A stretch of 64,000 nt of DNA from CAUZIZ01 sp965219855 (GCA_965219855.1 CBDCOR010000031.1:122028-186027), one strand, 5' to 3'; counted from the stretch's first letter, positions 25,477 through 34,685 are shown. Program-made: numbers and translations. The notes: generated by a model from the letters alone, not told the origin.

Positions 25477-26237
25477 GTGGAGGCAACTTGACCCGGCTTC
25501 GCGAGTGCCTTGCCCAGCTGCATCTACCAGCCTTTCGGGAGCACTCCGCCGCCCAGGCGGCACTGGCTACCCAGGAAAGTCTGTCCTATCCCCGGTTTCT
25601 CTTGTCGTTATCTGAGATCGAAGTGGCGGAGCGGCACGAGCGCAAAATCCAGCGCCTGCGCCGAATCTCGAAGCTTCCCTGGGAGAAAACGCTGACGGCG
25701 TTGGACCGCTCGCGCTTGCCCCAAAGCGTGGATCGACAACTGACGGCGCTGCTGGAAGGTACGTTTTTGGATCGCGCCGAGAACGTCTTGGCTTTCGGCA
25801 ACCCTGGAAGCGGCAAGACGCATCTAGTCTGTGCTCTGGGGCAGGAGTTGATTCTGCTGGGGCGCCGGGTTCTATTCTCTACCTGCGCCCTGCTGGTACA
25901 GCGATTGCTGCGGGCCAAAATCGATCTGACTCTGGAGAAGGAGCTCAAGAAACTGGATCGCTTCGAGGCTCTCATAGTCGATGACATCGGCTACGTTCAG
26001 CAAAGTCGGGAGGAAATGGAGGTTCTTTTCACACTGCTGGCCCATCGCTACGAACGCCGCAGCATCTTGCTGACCAGCAACCTGATCTTCTCGGACTGGG
26101 AGAGGATCTTCAAGGACCCCATGACGACGGTGGCGGCGATTGATCGGGTGGTGCACCACAGCGTGATTCTGGAACTCAACGTCTCGAGCTACCGAATGGA
26201 GAGCGCCAAGAAGAAACAGCAGGAAACCACGAAATGA
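25473..26237 (+). CDS. istB: IS21 transposition helper ATPase IstB
   Basis: 254 residues from the ATG at 25473, overlapping the istA stop (ATGA). Walker A lies in LAFGNPGSGKTHLVCALG and Walker B in FEALIVDDIGYVQQSREE. SILLTSNLIFSDWERIF and AIDRVVHHSVILEL complete the AAA+ signature. An in-frame extension back to 25374 overlaps istA and is not used. The 357 bases after it hold only the IS end and hairpin repeat. Confidence 0.93.
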   Translation: MSGGNLTRLRECLAQLHLPAFREHSAAQAALATQESLSYPRFLLSLSEIEVAERHERKIQRLRRISKLPWEKTLTALDRSRLPQSVDRQLTALLEGTFLDRAENVLAFGNPGSGKTHLVCALGQELILLGRRVLFSTCALLVQRLLRAKIDLTLEKELKKLDRFEALIVDDIGYVQQSREEMEVLFTLLAHRYERRSILLTSNLIFSDWERIFKDPMTTVAAIDRVVHHSVILELNVSSYRMESAKKKQQETTK

Positions 26238-26779
26238 GGAAACCGCGAGGAGTTCAAATCCGGGCAAATCGGCTGATTGGCCCCTGGGAAGTGCTTGGTG
26301 GGGACGATAGACGAGTGCCCGCCAAGGGGAGAGGTCGTACAGCGCCCTACAGAGGCCGCTCAGGAGCCTCGTGGATCTGGTCCACTCCCCTCGACGCCGG
26401 CGCGAGCGAGGGGGAGCTCCGTTCGGGCTACGCCCTCACTCCATCCCCCTCGCATTCTAAAAACAATCTCTCTTTTTTACAGAAAGGAGGACCCCGAAAA
26501 GAGTCGTCTCAGAGGACGGCTACAGCTCTTTTTTTTTATCCCTCGTGTGGGGATTTCCAATTGTCGCTGCGGGAATTCCATTTGTCGTTGATCAGAAAGG
26601 ACAAGGGGGAGGGGCGGGCAAAAGGCAGAAGGCAAAGGCAGTTTGAGGGCCAGGGCAAGGGCTAAGGCAATACCGGGGCGCTAAGCGGGTGCCAGGGCCG
26701 GGTCTAATACGCTTCGCGCCGCTGGAGCGGCATCCTGCGGATGCTTACACTCCAGTGAACCCCTTGGGCGAACCGGTTC

Positions 26780-27787
26780 CTAGTCGGTTTCCAGCATATC
26801 GTCGTCCTCCCGGAAAGGGTGGCCGGTCTCGTGCACGAAGACGTCTTCCAGGGTTGGCTTGCCCACCGTGATCGACTGGATGTGATCCCTGAAGTCCTCC
26901 ATCAAGTCGTCGATCAACTTGTGTCCTTTGCTGTGCTCTAGTCGCACCGCGCCGTTCAGGACTATGGGCTGGCCAGAGAATCTGCCCTCGATTTTTTCTC
27001 GGAGCCCTTCCGGATCGCGCGAGTGGAGGATAATTACATCGCCACCGATACGATCCTTCAGCTTATCCGGAGTACCCTCGGTGACGACTCTTCCCTCATC
27101 CAGGAGGATCAGATGATCGCAGTGGTCGGCCTCCTCCATCAGGTGGGTGGTAAAGACCAGGGTCAGGTTCTGCTGCTCTCGAATTTTCTTCAGCTGGCCC
27201 CAGAAGGAGCGGCGTGCCGCCGGGTCCAGGCCTGCCGTGGGCTCGTCCAGCAGCAGGATCCGGGGCTGATGAAGCAGGCTCTTCGCCAGTTCAACCCGCC
27301 GCCTCAAGCCGCCAGAGAGTGTTCCAACTCGATCGTTGCTTCGCTCGACCAATTTGAACGAATCCAACACCCCTTTGATTCTTTCCTTGAGGCGTGAACC
27401 CCGCAGACCGTAGAGCTTTCCGTGACAAGCGAGGTTCTCCGAGGCACTAAGATGGAGGTCGAGGCTGTTGGATTGGAACACCACACCGATCAAGCGACGG
27501 ATCCGATCTGGATCCTTCGCCGCGTCCCAGCCCCCAATCTTCACCTGGCCCTTGTCGGGCAGCAGTAGGGTACACAGAATCCGGAAGATGGTTGTCTTGC
27601 CACTCCCATTGGGCCCTAACAGGGCCACGATCTGATTCTCTTCGATGGAGAGGCTGACGTCCTGAACAGCCTGACGGTCAGCGTAGCTGAAGCTGATTTT
27701 CTCGACTTCAACATCCAAGGAGCGTGGAGGGGGAGACTCGGCCGCGGCTGGAGGAGATGCGTCTGATGTCGTGCTACTCGGATGCAT
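26780..27787 (-). CDS. ABC transporter ATP-binding protein
   Basis: 335 residues. Walker A is ALLGPNGSGKTTIFRIL, the signature TLSGGLRRRVELAKSLL, Walker B ILLLDEPTAGLDP and the H-loop LVFTTHLMEEADHC. The C-terminal extension (VIILHSRDPEGLREKI) is typical of DrrA/NatA-like exporter ATPases. The ATG at 27787 overlaps the ctaB stop (TGATG); a longer in-frame start inside ctaB is unlikely. A partner permease should follow but a hairpin repeat and the IS pile-up come next. The candidate partner is the ABC-2 permease at 1084-1875. The substrate is unknown; the context suggests heme or oxidase biogenesis. Confidence 0.9.
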   Translation of the reverse strand: MHPSSTTSDASPPAAAESPPPRSLDVEVEKISFSYADRQAVQDVSLSIEENQIVALLGPNGSGKTTIFRILCTLLLPDKGQVKIGGWDAAKDPDRIRRLIGVVFQSNSLDLHLSASENLACHGKLYGLRGSRLKERIKGVLDSFKLVERSNDRVGTLSGGLRRRVELAKSLLHQPRILLLDEPTAGLDPAARRSFWGQLKKIREQQNLTLVFTTHLMEEADHCDHLILLDEGRVVTEGTPDKLKDRIGGDVIILHSRDPEGLREKIEGRFSGQPIVLNGAVRLEHSKGHKLIDDLMEDFRDHIQSITVGKPTLEDVFVHETGHPFREDDDMLETD

Positions 27788-28701
27788 CAGATCCGATCCA
27801 ATACCATCAGAAGCAGGAGAAGGGGAAGATAGGCCACCGAGGCCCGGAGCACATGTCTCGCCGACTCTCGCGACCTGTCGAGGACAATCTGGGCGGAAAA
27901 CCACAAGAACAGTAAGCCCATGATCAGAGCGCCAATCGCGTAGATCATCCCTGCCATACCTAGAAGTGTGGGAAGCAGGCTGACTCCCAATAGGAGAATA
28001 GTGTAGATCAAGATGCGCCGTGCAGTCTTTCTCCCATCCCTATCGACCACAGGCAGCATCAAGAATCCTCCACGTTCGTAATCTTCCCGGTAAACCCATG
28101 AGATCGCGAGGAAGTGGGGAAACTGCCAGAGAAAAAGCAGGGAGAAGAGAAGCCACGCCTCCAGCTCTAGACTGTTGCGGGCAGCGGCCCATCCGAGCAG
28201 CATGGGGCTGGCCCCCGGGAAGGCCCCCACGAAGGTGCAGAAGAGGGACCTTTTCTTGAGGGGCGTGTAGGCAAACAGATAGACAACCGCCCCCAGGAAC
28301 CCCACCAAGCCCGTCAAGAGGTTGGTGGTAGCAGACAGGTAGAGCACTCCACCCCCCGTCAGAAGAACTCCGAAGATCAGAGCCTCGGTCGCCCCTAACC
28401 GCTTGGCCGGCAGCGGCCGACCCATGGTCCGCCGCATCTTGCCATCGGCCTCGCGCTCGAGAAACTGGTTCAGAACCGATGTCCCGCTCGCGAGCAGCAG
28501 GGTACCGAGAGAGAGGTGGATCAGGAGGAAGGTGTCAACTGCAGACGCGGCCAGATAGAAACTGGCGATGGCCGTCAGAACCACCAGCAGCGTCACTCTC
28601 GGCTTGGTCAGCTGGCAGTAGTCCTGAAGCCGCGAAATGGTTGGCGCCGAGCCAGCCCGCAGTGGATCGCCGAGCTGACCCGAAGCGGATTCTGCCTTCA
28701 A
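27787..28701 (-). CDS. ctaB: protoheme IX farnesyltransferase (heme O synthase) CtaB
   Basis: About 304 residues and nine hydrophobic segments. The prenyltransferase motif appears as NQFLEREADGKMRRTMGRPL, with a second conserved region YTPLKKRSLFCTFVGAFPGA. I place the start at the TTG at 28701, which overlaps the ctaA stop (TTGA); the longer frame to 28929 lies entirely over ctaA and encodes non-membrane text. CtaB adds a farnesyl group to heme B to make heme O, which CtaA then oxidises. It is coupled at both ends to its neighbours. Confidence 0.9.
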   Translation of the reverse strand: MKAESASGQLGDPLRAGSAPTISRLQDYCQLTKPRVTLLVVLTAIASFYLAASAVDTFLLIHLSLGTLLLASGTSVLNQFLEREADGKMRRTMGRPLPAKRLGATEALIFGVLLTGGGVLYLSATTNLLTGLVGFLGAVVYLFAYTPLKKRSLFCTFVGAFPGASPMLLGWAAARNSLELEAWLLFSLLFLWQFPHFLAISWVYREDYERGGFLMLPVVDRDGRKTARRILIYTILLLGVSLLPTLLGMAGMIYAIGALIMGLLFLWFSAQIVLDRSRESARHVLRASVAYLPLLLLLMVLDRI

Positions 28702-29657
28702 GAGGAAAATCCCTCGGACTTTCTGAGATCGGGGAGTGGATCTCCAGATTCCGTCTGCTGAGCGAGCGAAAGAGAGAGGATCAGGCTCCCGGCCAGGAGC
28801 AGCGCACCTACGGCCACATGACCGGTCGTAATAACGACACCGCTCAAGAGGGGTTGCACCTGCTGGAGCCGAACGACCCGCGCCCAGTAGGCTCCCAGTC
28901 CCAGCAGCAGTTGAAGACCGAACAAACACACCATCAGATATCCCAGCCGATTCGAGGATCCGGCGCCGGTACGGCTCAGAACCGCGAGCACCGTCGCGAC
29001 AACGAAGCCACCAACCACAAGGGCCCAGAACAGGTGGAGCAAAAGCGCAGACGTTACCAAGGTTGCTCCTTTGCTACCTCCAACGGTCCCAGTGTGGCGC
29101 AGGATTGCCCCCAACATCAACTGGACGAAAATAACCAGTAGGGTCATTGAGGCCATTTTCGTCTGACGATCCAAGACTGGCTGCGCGCCCGATCGATGCA
29201 GAGGAGAATGATCTCCCTGACCGGCGGACGAGGTCAGATAGGCCAGGGTCACCAGTAAACAGAAGAAAATCTGGCCCAGGCACGCGTGAGCAACGGAAAC
29301 AGAGGTGGGCAGAAAATAGAGAACCGTCATCCCACCGAGAATCCCCTGGGCGATTACCATTCCCAGGGCCAGCCAACCGATCCGCCGGACCCACGGTCTT
29401 GACTCTGACTTCTGCAGCCAGCAGGCAAGAACGATGGTAAGAAGACCGACGGTAGCTGCAATCAGTCGATGAGAATGTTCATAGAGGATTCCCCCGACCA
29501 TTTCGGGCAGGAGGCTACCATGGGAGAGAGGCCAATCGGGGACAGAGAGGCCAGCATCGTTGCTGGTGACGAGAGCCCCCGCCACCACCAGAACGAAGCC
29601 AGCGACGGCGGTCACCACTGCAAACCTGTGTAGCCCCCTGGAAGGGTCCCCACCCAT
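28698..29657 (-). CDS. ctaA: heme A synthase CtaA
   Basis: 319 residues, eight membrane helices. Heme-ligand histidines are visible in the expected places: LYEHSHRLIAATVG, SVAHACLGQIFF, LLLHLFWALVVGG and TTGHVAVGALLLA. The enzyme oxidises heme O to heme A for the downstream A1-type oxidase. It follows the cupredoxin-like lipoprotein by 89 bases and overlaps the ctaB start by four. Confidence 0.9.
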   Translation of the reverse strand: MGGDPSRGLHRFAVVTAVAGFVLVVAGALVTSNDAGLSVPDWPLSHGSLLPEMVGGILYEHSHRLIAATVGLLTIVLACWLQKSESRPWVRRIGWLALGMVIAQGILGGMTVLYFLPTSVSVAHACLGQIFFCLLVTLAYLTSSAGQGDHSPLHRSGAQPVLDRQTKMASMTLLVIFVQLMLGAILRHTGTVGGSKGATLVTSALLLHLFWALVVGGFVVATVLAVLSRTGAGSSNRLGYLMVCLFGLQLLLGLGAYWARVVRLQQVQPLLSGVVITTGHVAVGALLLAGSLILSLSLAQQTESGDPLPDLRKSEGFSS

Positions 29658-29746
29658 ACACCTACTCCTCCAGTTAAACCGGGAAATCGACTCGATCCTG
29701 CCCTGATCCCGTTGGAGAGAGTCCCCTATTCCCTGGGGTTGTGTGC

Positions 29747-30532
29747 TCAGCCCGTAAAGCTAAAGCTCACTTCCTTGCTCTCGCTGGCTCCGACGGTAAC
29801 CTTCTGCTCGGTCGCTCCAAACTTCTCGTGCCAGGCCTCGATCACGTAGTCACCTGGCGGCACGTCCTTCAGCTCGAAACTACCCTCAGCGCCGGTAACG
29901 ATGAAGTAGGGATGAGCGACTACGCCAACATAGCTCTTCATCCAAGGGTGGACATTGCACTTCACCGGAACCATCACTTCAACGCGGGGGAAGGACTTGA
30001 TCAGCGGTTTCCCCTGGGCTCGCTGAGATTGGTTCCACTCCCGGTTGTTCTTGGGTAGGGGATGGATGTTGTGAGTAGTCGGGTCGCTGTTGAGGATCTT
30101 GATCTCCTGCTTTACTTGAACGCCGATAACGTGCGGAGTATAGAGGCAGGATTTCTGGTCCAGGGAAGCCTGTTCACTGGGTGTAGGGAAACTGTACTGC
30201 TCCAGGCCCGTCTTGATCCAGACAAAGACATTGCTCAGAGTGCCATTCTCGTTGACGATCACGTCCTGCGAATAGACTTTATCTGAATGCTGTTTGGTGC
30301 AGACCGGATCGGCATCCATCCGAATCCGTTTGCTCTTGGGAGCGGTCCCTTCGAAGCTTACTTTACCAGCGATACTTCCAGCCTGTGACAGATCGGGGGG
30401 CACACCCTCTGCCTTCTTCTCGGCAGGCTCGTCGCCCGGGGGCGCTTCAGCGGCCTTGTCGCCCCCCCCACAGGAAACAGCAAGAAACAGAAAGCTACCC
30501 AATACGGTGAAGCTGAACATCTTACTATGCAT
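29747..30532 (-). CDS. cupredoxin-like / carboxypeptidase-regulatory lipoprotein
   Basis: 261 residues. A lipoprotein signal ends in the lipobox LAVSC at residue 21, followed by an acidic, proline-rich linker. The core has an SIAGKVSFEG start and two possible type I copper sequences, DPTTHNIHPLP and VPVKCNVHPWMKSYVGVV (His, Cys, His, Met order as in cupredoxins). It ends with a regulatory-like sandwich (GSFELKDVPPGDYVIEAWHE). It lies between the octaheme cytochrome and ctaA, suggesting a periplasmic electron carrier or copper chaperone for this respiratory chain. Copper binding is inferred. Confidence 0.7.
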   Translation of the reverse strand: MHSKMFSFTVLGSFLFLAVSCGGGDKAAEAPPGDEPAEKKAEGVPPDLSQAGSIAGKVSFEGTAPKSKRIRMDADPVCTKQHSDKVYSQDVIVNENGTLSNVFVWIKTGLEQYSFPTPSEQASLDQKSCLYTPHVIGVQVKQEIKILNSDPTTHNIHPLPKNNREWNQSQRAQGKPLIKSFPRVEVMVPVKCNVHPWMKSYVGVVAHPYFIVTGAEGSFELKDVPPGDYVIEAWHEKFGATEQKVTVGASESKEVSFSFTG

Positions 30533-30627
30533 CTCTACTACCTCTCTCGAACAGATTGATTAAGTTGATTACCGAACCAGAAATCTCCTTTCCCAGACTT
30601 CCTGGTTCATTCAGGAATCGCTCCGGT

Positions 30628-33600
30628 TCACTTCAGTCTTCGCTGTTCCTCTTCGGTGAACTGGAACATATATCTTACGACAAGATCGGCGTGGTCCTTC
30701 GGATAATCTTTCATACTTGGCAAATCAGCCAAGGCGAAGATCCAACGCTTCCCGTCCCATTCGAACAGTCCGGAGGGCATCGAGGTGCCCGGCTGGATAA
30801 TCTCCGGATGGACGATCCACCTTCGGGTCCAGTCCGGTTTCAGCCGTTCCCTTGTCAGTGCAAAGCTGGGCGCGGTGGCCGTCTGATCTGCCTTCGGATC
30901 ACCGGTTGCGTGACACCTCAAACAAGGTGCAGCCGGGTGGGTAAAGAGCTGCCGAGCCATGCCCAGCTCGGGTGCGGAGAGGGGTTCCAGCTCAGACGCC
31001 ATATAGGGCAGGGTCTGCTGGCTGGAGGCACTGAAAAAGCGCACTAACTTTTGGACCTCGGCATTGGAGAAATTGAAGGTAGGCATCCGCAGCTGCAGGT
31101 AGTGCCGGACCCCGTTTCGGTGGGTGTCCGTCTCACTCAAAGCCGGATTCTTCAAGAACGGCGCCAGCCAATTCGGATCAACGCGAGCTCCCTCGCTCAC
31201 CAGGGGTGGGGGAAGGAGCTCCTTGCCCTCACCTTGATAGAGGGGTAATTGCTGAAGGACAGTTTTTTGCCCTGGAGCCAACTGATGGCAAGCCACACAG
31301 TTATACTTCATCACCACTTCCCACCCCTCCTGAATATCTTTGCGGCGGTCTCGGGGACGGTAGTGAAATTTCTCAGGAAGCTTTTGATCGACGCTGCCCA
31401 GTAGAAATGTGGTGAGCCGCGTTTTTTCCTCCTCACTCAGGTGGAAATTGGGCATTTTCAGCTTTTCCAACGGCTTCTTGAACTTGCCCTCGTCGTAGAC
31501 GGCAGGGTCGGCCAGCTTGCCCTCGAAGAAGCCCTTGTGGTTGTACCAACCTTCCCTCTTGGCTTCCTCTGTGAGGAGTGCAAAGTCGAGGCGTTCGATC
31601 GGTTTGCTGCCCTCTTTGGTCAGGTCGGTACCGATTTTCCCCTCGTTCTCCAGCCCGGCGATCTCATGACAGCCGCCGCATCCGTAGTGGCGGACCAGAA
31701 AGCGGCCCTTCTCGGCCAGAGCCGGATCGTCCAGCTCTGGTGCCGCCGAATAGGCAGGATCCTGCTCTTTTAGCGTCATGAGATAACTGGCAACGTCTCG
31801 GGACTCCTCAGGGGTAAGGCGTAGAATGGGCATCAGGGTGGGGTTCTGAACTTGAAGCGAGTGATCCCCCAAGGGACAGGTGTAGTCGTCCAGACCAAAC
31901 TCGAAGGGAAGACCACTTGCAGCGTAATCTTCTGGGGTGATGTCCCGCCGGTGGATGGGGCAATAGGGAAGAGTTCGATCTCGGGGATTGTGAACCCAAC
32001 CGACCAGATAGTCATAGTTGAGTTTCTCGCCCACGCGGCTCAGGTTCGCTGCGAAGGTACCTCCGACCTGATCCTCACCCGCTCCAACAGAGTGGCAGGC
32101 CATACAACCGCGGCTTTCGAAGAGTGTCTTCCCCTGTTCCGCGTTGCCTGGAGCCTGTTCTTCTGTTCGAGGTTCGACCGCTGACTGCCAGATAAAGGCA
32201 GAAATAGCCTGGACCTGCTCATCGTCCAGCCTGAACTGCGGCATCTTGGTGTTGGGCCGAAAGCTCTGGGGCTCCTTGATCCAAATGGGTAGCCAATCAC
32301 GCCGCAGTTTCGCCTTCACCTCTTTCAGGTTCGGCGCAACCTTCTTGGCTTCCATGAGGATCTCGTCGGCTCGAACCCGGTCGCGATCCAACTGAGTGTC
32401 GATGTCAGCGATGCTCAGTGTGCGCTTCTCGGCCTCAGCGTAGAGTCGAGCTGCCTCCTCATTGGTCTCAGCTTCATCGGCCCGTGCGACGGTCCGCTCG
32501 ATCTCGAGTTGTGTCTCGACCCTGCTCGCGGACAGATCAGCGATCGTCTTCTGCACTTCACGATACTCGCGAGCGTCGACATCGAAACCCTCCCGGGCAT
32601 GACAACCCCAACAACCGCGCTGGGCAAAGATCTCTCTTCCCCCTGAGAGAACCGGCGCATGATCCAATCTACGATCGGCCTCGTGGCACTGGAGGCACCC
32701 GGCCTCGAAGTTCTCGGGGGCGTACAACGGATGCAGCCAGTGCTTGTACTTGCCATGCGCCTGCACCACGCTCACGGTTCCAACTCCGTTGCCGTTGTGG
32801 CAGGGGGAGCATCCAAAGATCTCGGTGTCGTGAATATCTAGGAGGGAGGTATTGGAGTGACTTGCAAAGACTTTCTCACCTCCCATGTTCTCCGAGGTAA
32901 GAGTAACCGGCTCCAAGACCCCCGCGTGGCAGGACTGACATCGGTCGACCAGGCCCATCTCAGAGCTGTGGATCTGCTTTATCTCGACCTTATATTGGTC
33001 CAGGCTGCTAATCAGCCGGGAGATCTGAATCTCGTTGGGACCGGTCAAGCGAGCCTCGGCGTAGGCCTCAAGCTCGCGCCTCAGTTCACCCGGACGCCTC
33101 GCGATTTGGACCTTGCGAGCTCCAATCTGACCCTGTCGGACCTTGAGCGACGAGAAGAGCTCTTCAAATTCCTCGAACCTCAGGGTCGTCGACTCTGGGG
33201 TCGCACCACCGGATGAAGGCATATTGACTTCATAGGGACCGGCCAGGAGCTCATCCAGCTCTTCCTGGAAACTCGCTTTGTCGCTTTCTGAAGCCGTCTC
33301 CAGCTCATACATCTTTGCCTGAACCTGGCTCCGGACGATGGCGAAGCCCTTCGTTATCGCGCCCAGGCTGTCTCTTACCTGGCGCTCCTCTTCGCCGACC
33401 TGCTCCACCTGAGCCTGATTGTCAGCCTCTGCCTTTGCCAGTGCCGCCTTCAGCTCCTGGTACCCTTCAGAGGTGTAGATGGCATCTTCCTCGGCCGCCC
33501 GTCCCGGTTTGAGCTCCTGAAGCGCCTCACGATACAGCCCCACGAAGCGCTCCTGGTACCCAATCCAGGGACGGAGACCTGAGGCTTCGTCGTAGAAGGC

Positions 33601-33744
33601 CCAAATCAGGGTCAAAACGAGAAGCAGCGAGGTGATGGCGATGGGAGTCGCCAACGAGGAGGTGACGATCGGATCATCCTCGGGAACGGGAGCCTCTTCA
33701 AGACGGGGTCGGGATTTCCACCAGGTAATCGGATTAAGACTCAT
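30628..33744 (-). CDS. membrane-anchored octaheme cytochrome c of the bc complex locus
   Basis: About 1038 residues from the ATG at 33744 (MSLNPITWWKSRPRLEEAPV), six bases after the cytochrome b stop; a longer frame to 33912 overlaps cytochrome b. One N-terminal membrane helix (IAITSLLLVLTLIWAFY) is followed by coiled-coil text. There are eight heme-binding motifs: CQSCH, CSPCH, CLQCH, CWGCH, CMACH, CGGCH, CVACH and CLRCH. Methionine-containing segments (TKMPQFRLDDEQ, LKMPNFHLSEEE, LRMPTFNFSNAE, TSMPSGLF) look like sixth ligands of class I cytochrome domains. It replaces the usual cytochrome c1 and may wire the bc complex to the oxidase. Confidence 0.9.
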   Translation of the reverse strand: MSLNPITWWKSRPRLEEAPVPEDDPIVTSSLATPIAITSLLLVLTLIWAFYDEASGLRPWIGYQERFVGLYREALQELKPGRAAEEDAIYTSEGYQELKAALAKAEADNQAQVEQVGEEERQVRDSLGAITKGFAIVRSQVQAKMYELETASESDKASFQEELDELLAGPYEVNMPSSGGATPESTTLRFEEFEELFSSLKVRQGQIGARKVQIARRPGELRRELEAYAEARLTGPNEIQISRLISSLDQYKVEIKQIHSSEMGLVDRCQSCHAGVLEPVTLTSENMGGEKVFASHSNTSLLDIHDTEIFGCSPCHNGNGVGTVSVVQAHGKYKHWLHPLYAPENFEAGCLQCHEADRRLDHAPVLSGGREIFAQRGCWGCHAREGFDVDAREYREVQKTIADLSASRVETQLEIERTVARADEAETNEEAARLYAEAEKRTLSIADIDTQLDRDRVRADEILMEAKKVAPNLKEVKAKLRRDWLPIWIKEPQSFRPNTKMPQFRLDDEQVQAISAFIWQSAVEPRTEEQAPGNAEQGKTLFESRGCMACHSVGAGEDQVGGTFAANLSRVGEKLNYDYLVGWVHNPRDRTLPYCPIHRRDITPEDYAASGLPFEFGLDDYTCPLGDHSLQVQNPTLMPILRLTPEESRDVASYLMTLKEQDPAYSAAPELDDPALAEKGRFLVRHYGCGGCHEIAGLENEGKIGTDLTKEGSKPIERLDFALLTEEAKREGWYNHKGFFEGKLADPAVYDEGKFKKPLEKLKMPNFHLSEEEKTRLTTFLLGSVDQKLPEKFHYRPRDRRKDIQEGWEVVMKYNCVACHQLAPGQKTVLQQLPLYQGEGKELLPPPLVSEGARVDPNWLAPFLKNPALSETDTHRNGVRHYLQLRMPTFNFSNAEVQKLVRFFSASSQQTLPYMASELEPLSAPELGMARQLFTHPAAPCLRCHATGDPKADQTATAPSFALTRERLKPDWTRRWIVHPEIIQPGTSMPSGLFEWDGKRWIFALADLPSMKDYPKDHADLVVRYMFQFTEEEQRRLK

Positions 33745-33749
33745 ATTCT

Positions 33750-34685
33750 TTAAACGCTGAACCAAGGAGTTACCCAAACGTACTTGATTCGAAGAAGGAG
33801 GCGCAGCGCGATCTTCAGAGGAAGCGCCCACATGGATAGTAGTAGCATCTGCAGCGTCAGATACTGCAGTAGGGTCATTCGGGCGTAGATCTTCTTGTTG
33901 AATTCCGTCCACACAATCAATTTATGCGTCAGAAAACCGAAGACGACTACGTACAGACTAAACGCCAGGAAACCAACCAACCCTATCCAGGGTTGGCTCG
34001 TAATACCCAGCATCTCGTGAAAATCGACGTTGGTCTCAAATACGAGACGATGGTGATCCCAGGTCTCGCCGGGCCAGAACCACATCCAACCAGGCCCACG
34101 AATGAACGTCCCTATCAGGACCAACAGTAGCCAGAGAACCAGGAATCCGAAACAGAAGGTAAGAATGGCGAACTTACGCTGACGGAACGTGTAGTACCCA
34201 TTGCCCAGGGGGTTCGTGTCAATAAAGGGAATCGCGATCAGGCCCACAATGATCAGCGTCGGCATGAGTACGCCTGCGATCCAGGGGTCGAAGTACGCCA
34301 ATATCTCCTGAAGTCCCAGGAAATACCAGGGAGCCTTGGCGGGATTCATGGTGAGGTTCGGATTGGCCGGTTCCTCCAGCGGTGCATTCAAGGTGATGGA
34401 CCACACCATCAGGATCACGGTCACGATGAGGGTTGCGAAGAGCTCGACACGGAGCAGATAGGGCCAGACATGCACCTTTTGCTCCCATCCTTCGCGATAA
34501 GGTTCGATCTTTCGGTGATGCGACTTGGCCAGCTTGGGATCTTCCTCTAACTTGGCGATGAGTCGATCCGTGGCAAGGGACTGCCGAAAGCCGTACCAGA
34601 CGAAGAACGGTACCAGGAACACAATGGCTACGATCGGTACATTGTCGGGAGCTGAGACAATCACCCAAAGCTGATGCCAATCCAT
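33750..34685 (-). CDS. cytochrome b C-terminal subunit (subunit IV-like, extended)
   Basis: 311 residues. The conserved quinol-site and helix E text reads NPAKAPWYFLGLQEILAYF, followed by PLGNGYYTFRQRKFAI. Compared with a standard subunit IV (about 160 residues) it has an N-terminal helix and several extra membrane segments at the C-terminus (LVGFLAFSLYVVVFGFLTH and others). It pairs with the N-terminal cytochrome b just upstream (70-base gap) to form the split cytochrome b of a b6f-like menaquinol reductase, and is followed closely by the octaheme gene. Confidence 0.88.
   Translation of the reverse strand: MDWHQLWVIVSAPDNVPIVAIVFLVPFFVWYGFRQSLATDRLIAKLEEDPKLAKSHHRKIEPYREGWEQKVHVWPYLLRVELFATLIVTVILMVWSITLNAPLEEPANPNLTMNPAKAPWYFLGLQEILAYFDPWIAGVLMPTLIIVGLIAIPFIDTNPLGNGYYTFRQRKFAILTFCFGFLVLWLLLVLIGTFIRGPGWMWFWPGETWDHHRLVFETNVDFHEMLGITSQPWIGLVGFLAFSLYVVVFGFLTHKLIVWTEFNKKIYARMTLLQYLTLQMLLLSMWALPLKIALRLLLRIKYVWVTPWFSV

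Larger units (their letters stand above)
23925..26594 (+). mobile_element. IS21-family element 2, complete with 6-base target duplication
   Basis: The ends are TGATTGGCGACAGTTAGAAT (left) and the complement TGATCAACGACAAATGGAAT (right). Each end has a second copy of the CGACAA(A/T)nGGAA(T/A)TCCC-type site inside. The element is flanked by a perfect GAAAGG duplication at 23919-23924 and 26595-26600. Size is 2670 bases, normal for IS21. Both transposition genes are intact. Confidence 0.9.
23777..26693. repeat. hairpin MITE-like repeat split by IS21 element 2
   Basis: The sequence at about 23777-23850 (GGTACCTGTTTAGCGC... GCCCTGGCCCTTGCCCTTAA) is an imperfect inverted match, with gaps, to about 26613-26693. 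With the IS21 removed these arms would form a short hairpin element of about 240 bases rich in TTGCC/GGCAA. It lies between IS110 copy 2 and the ABC ATPase gene. Confidence 0.55.

Noticed and set aside
26234..26665. 143-codon frame overlapping the istB stop by ATGA
   Set aside because: It runs through the IS21 end, the target duplication and the flanking hairpin repeat, so it cannot be a conserved gene.
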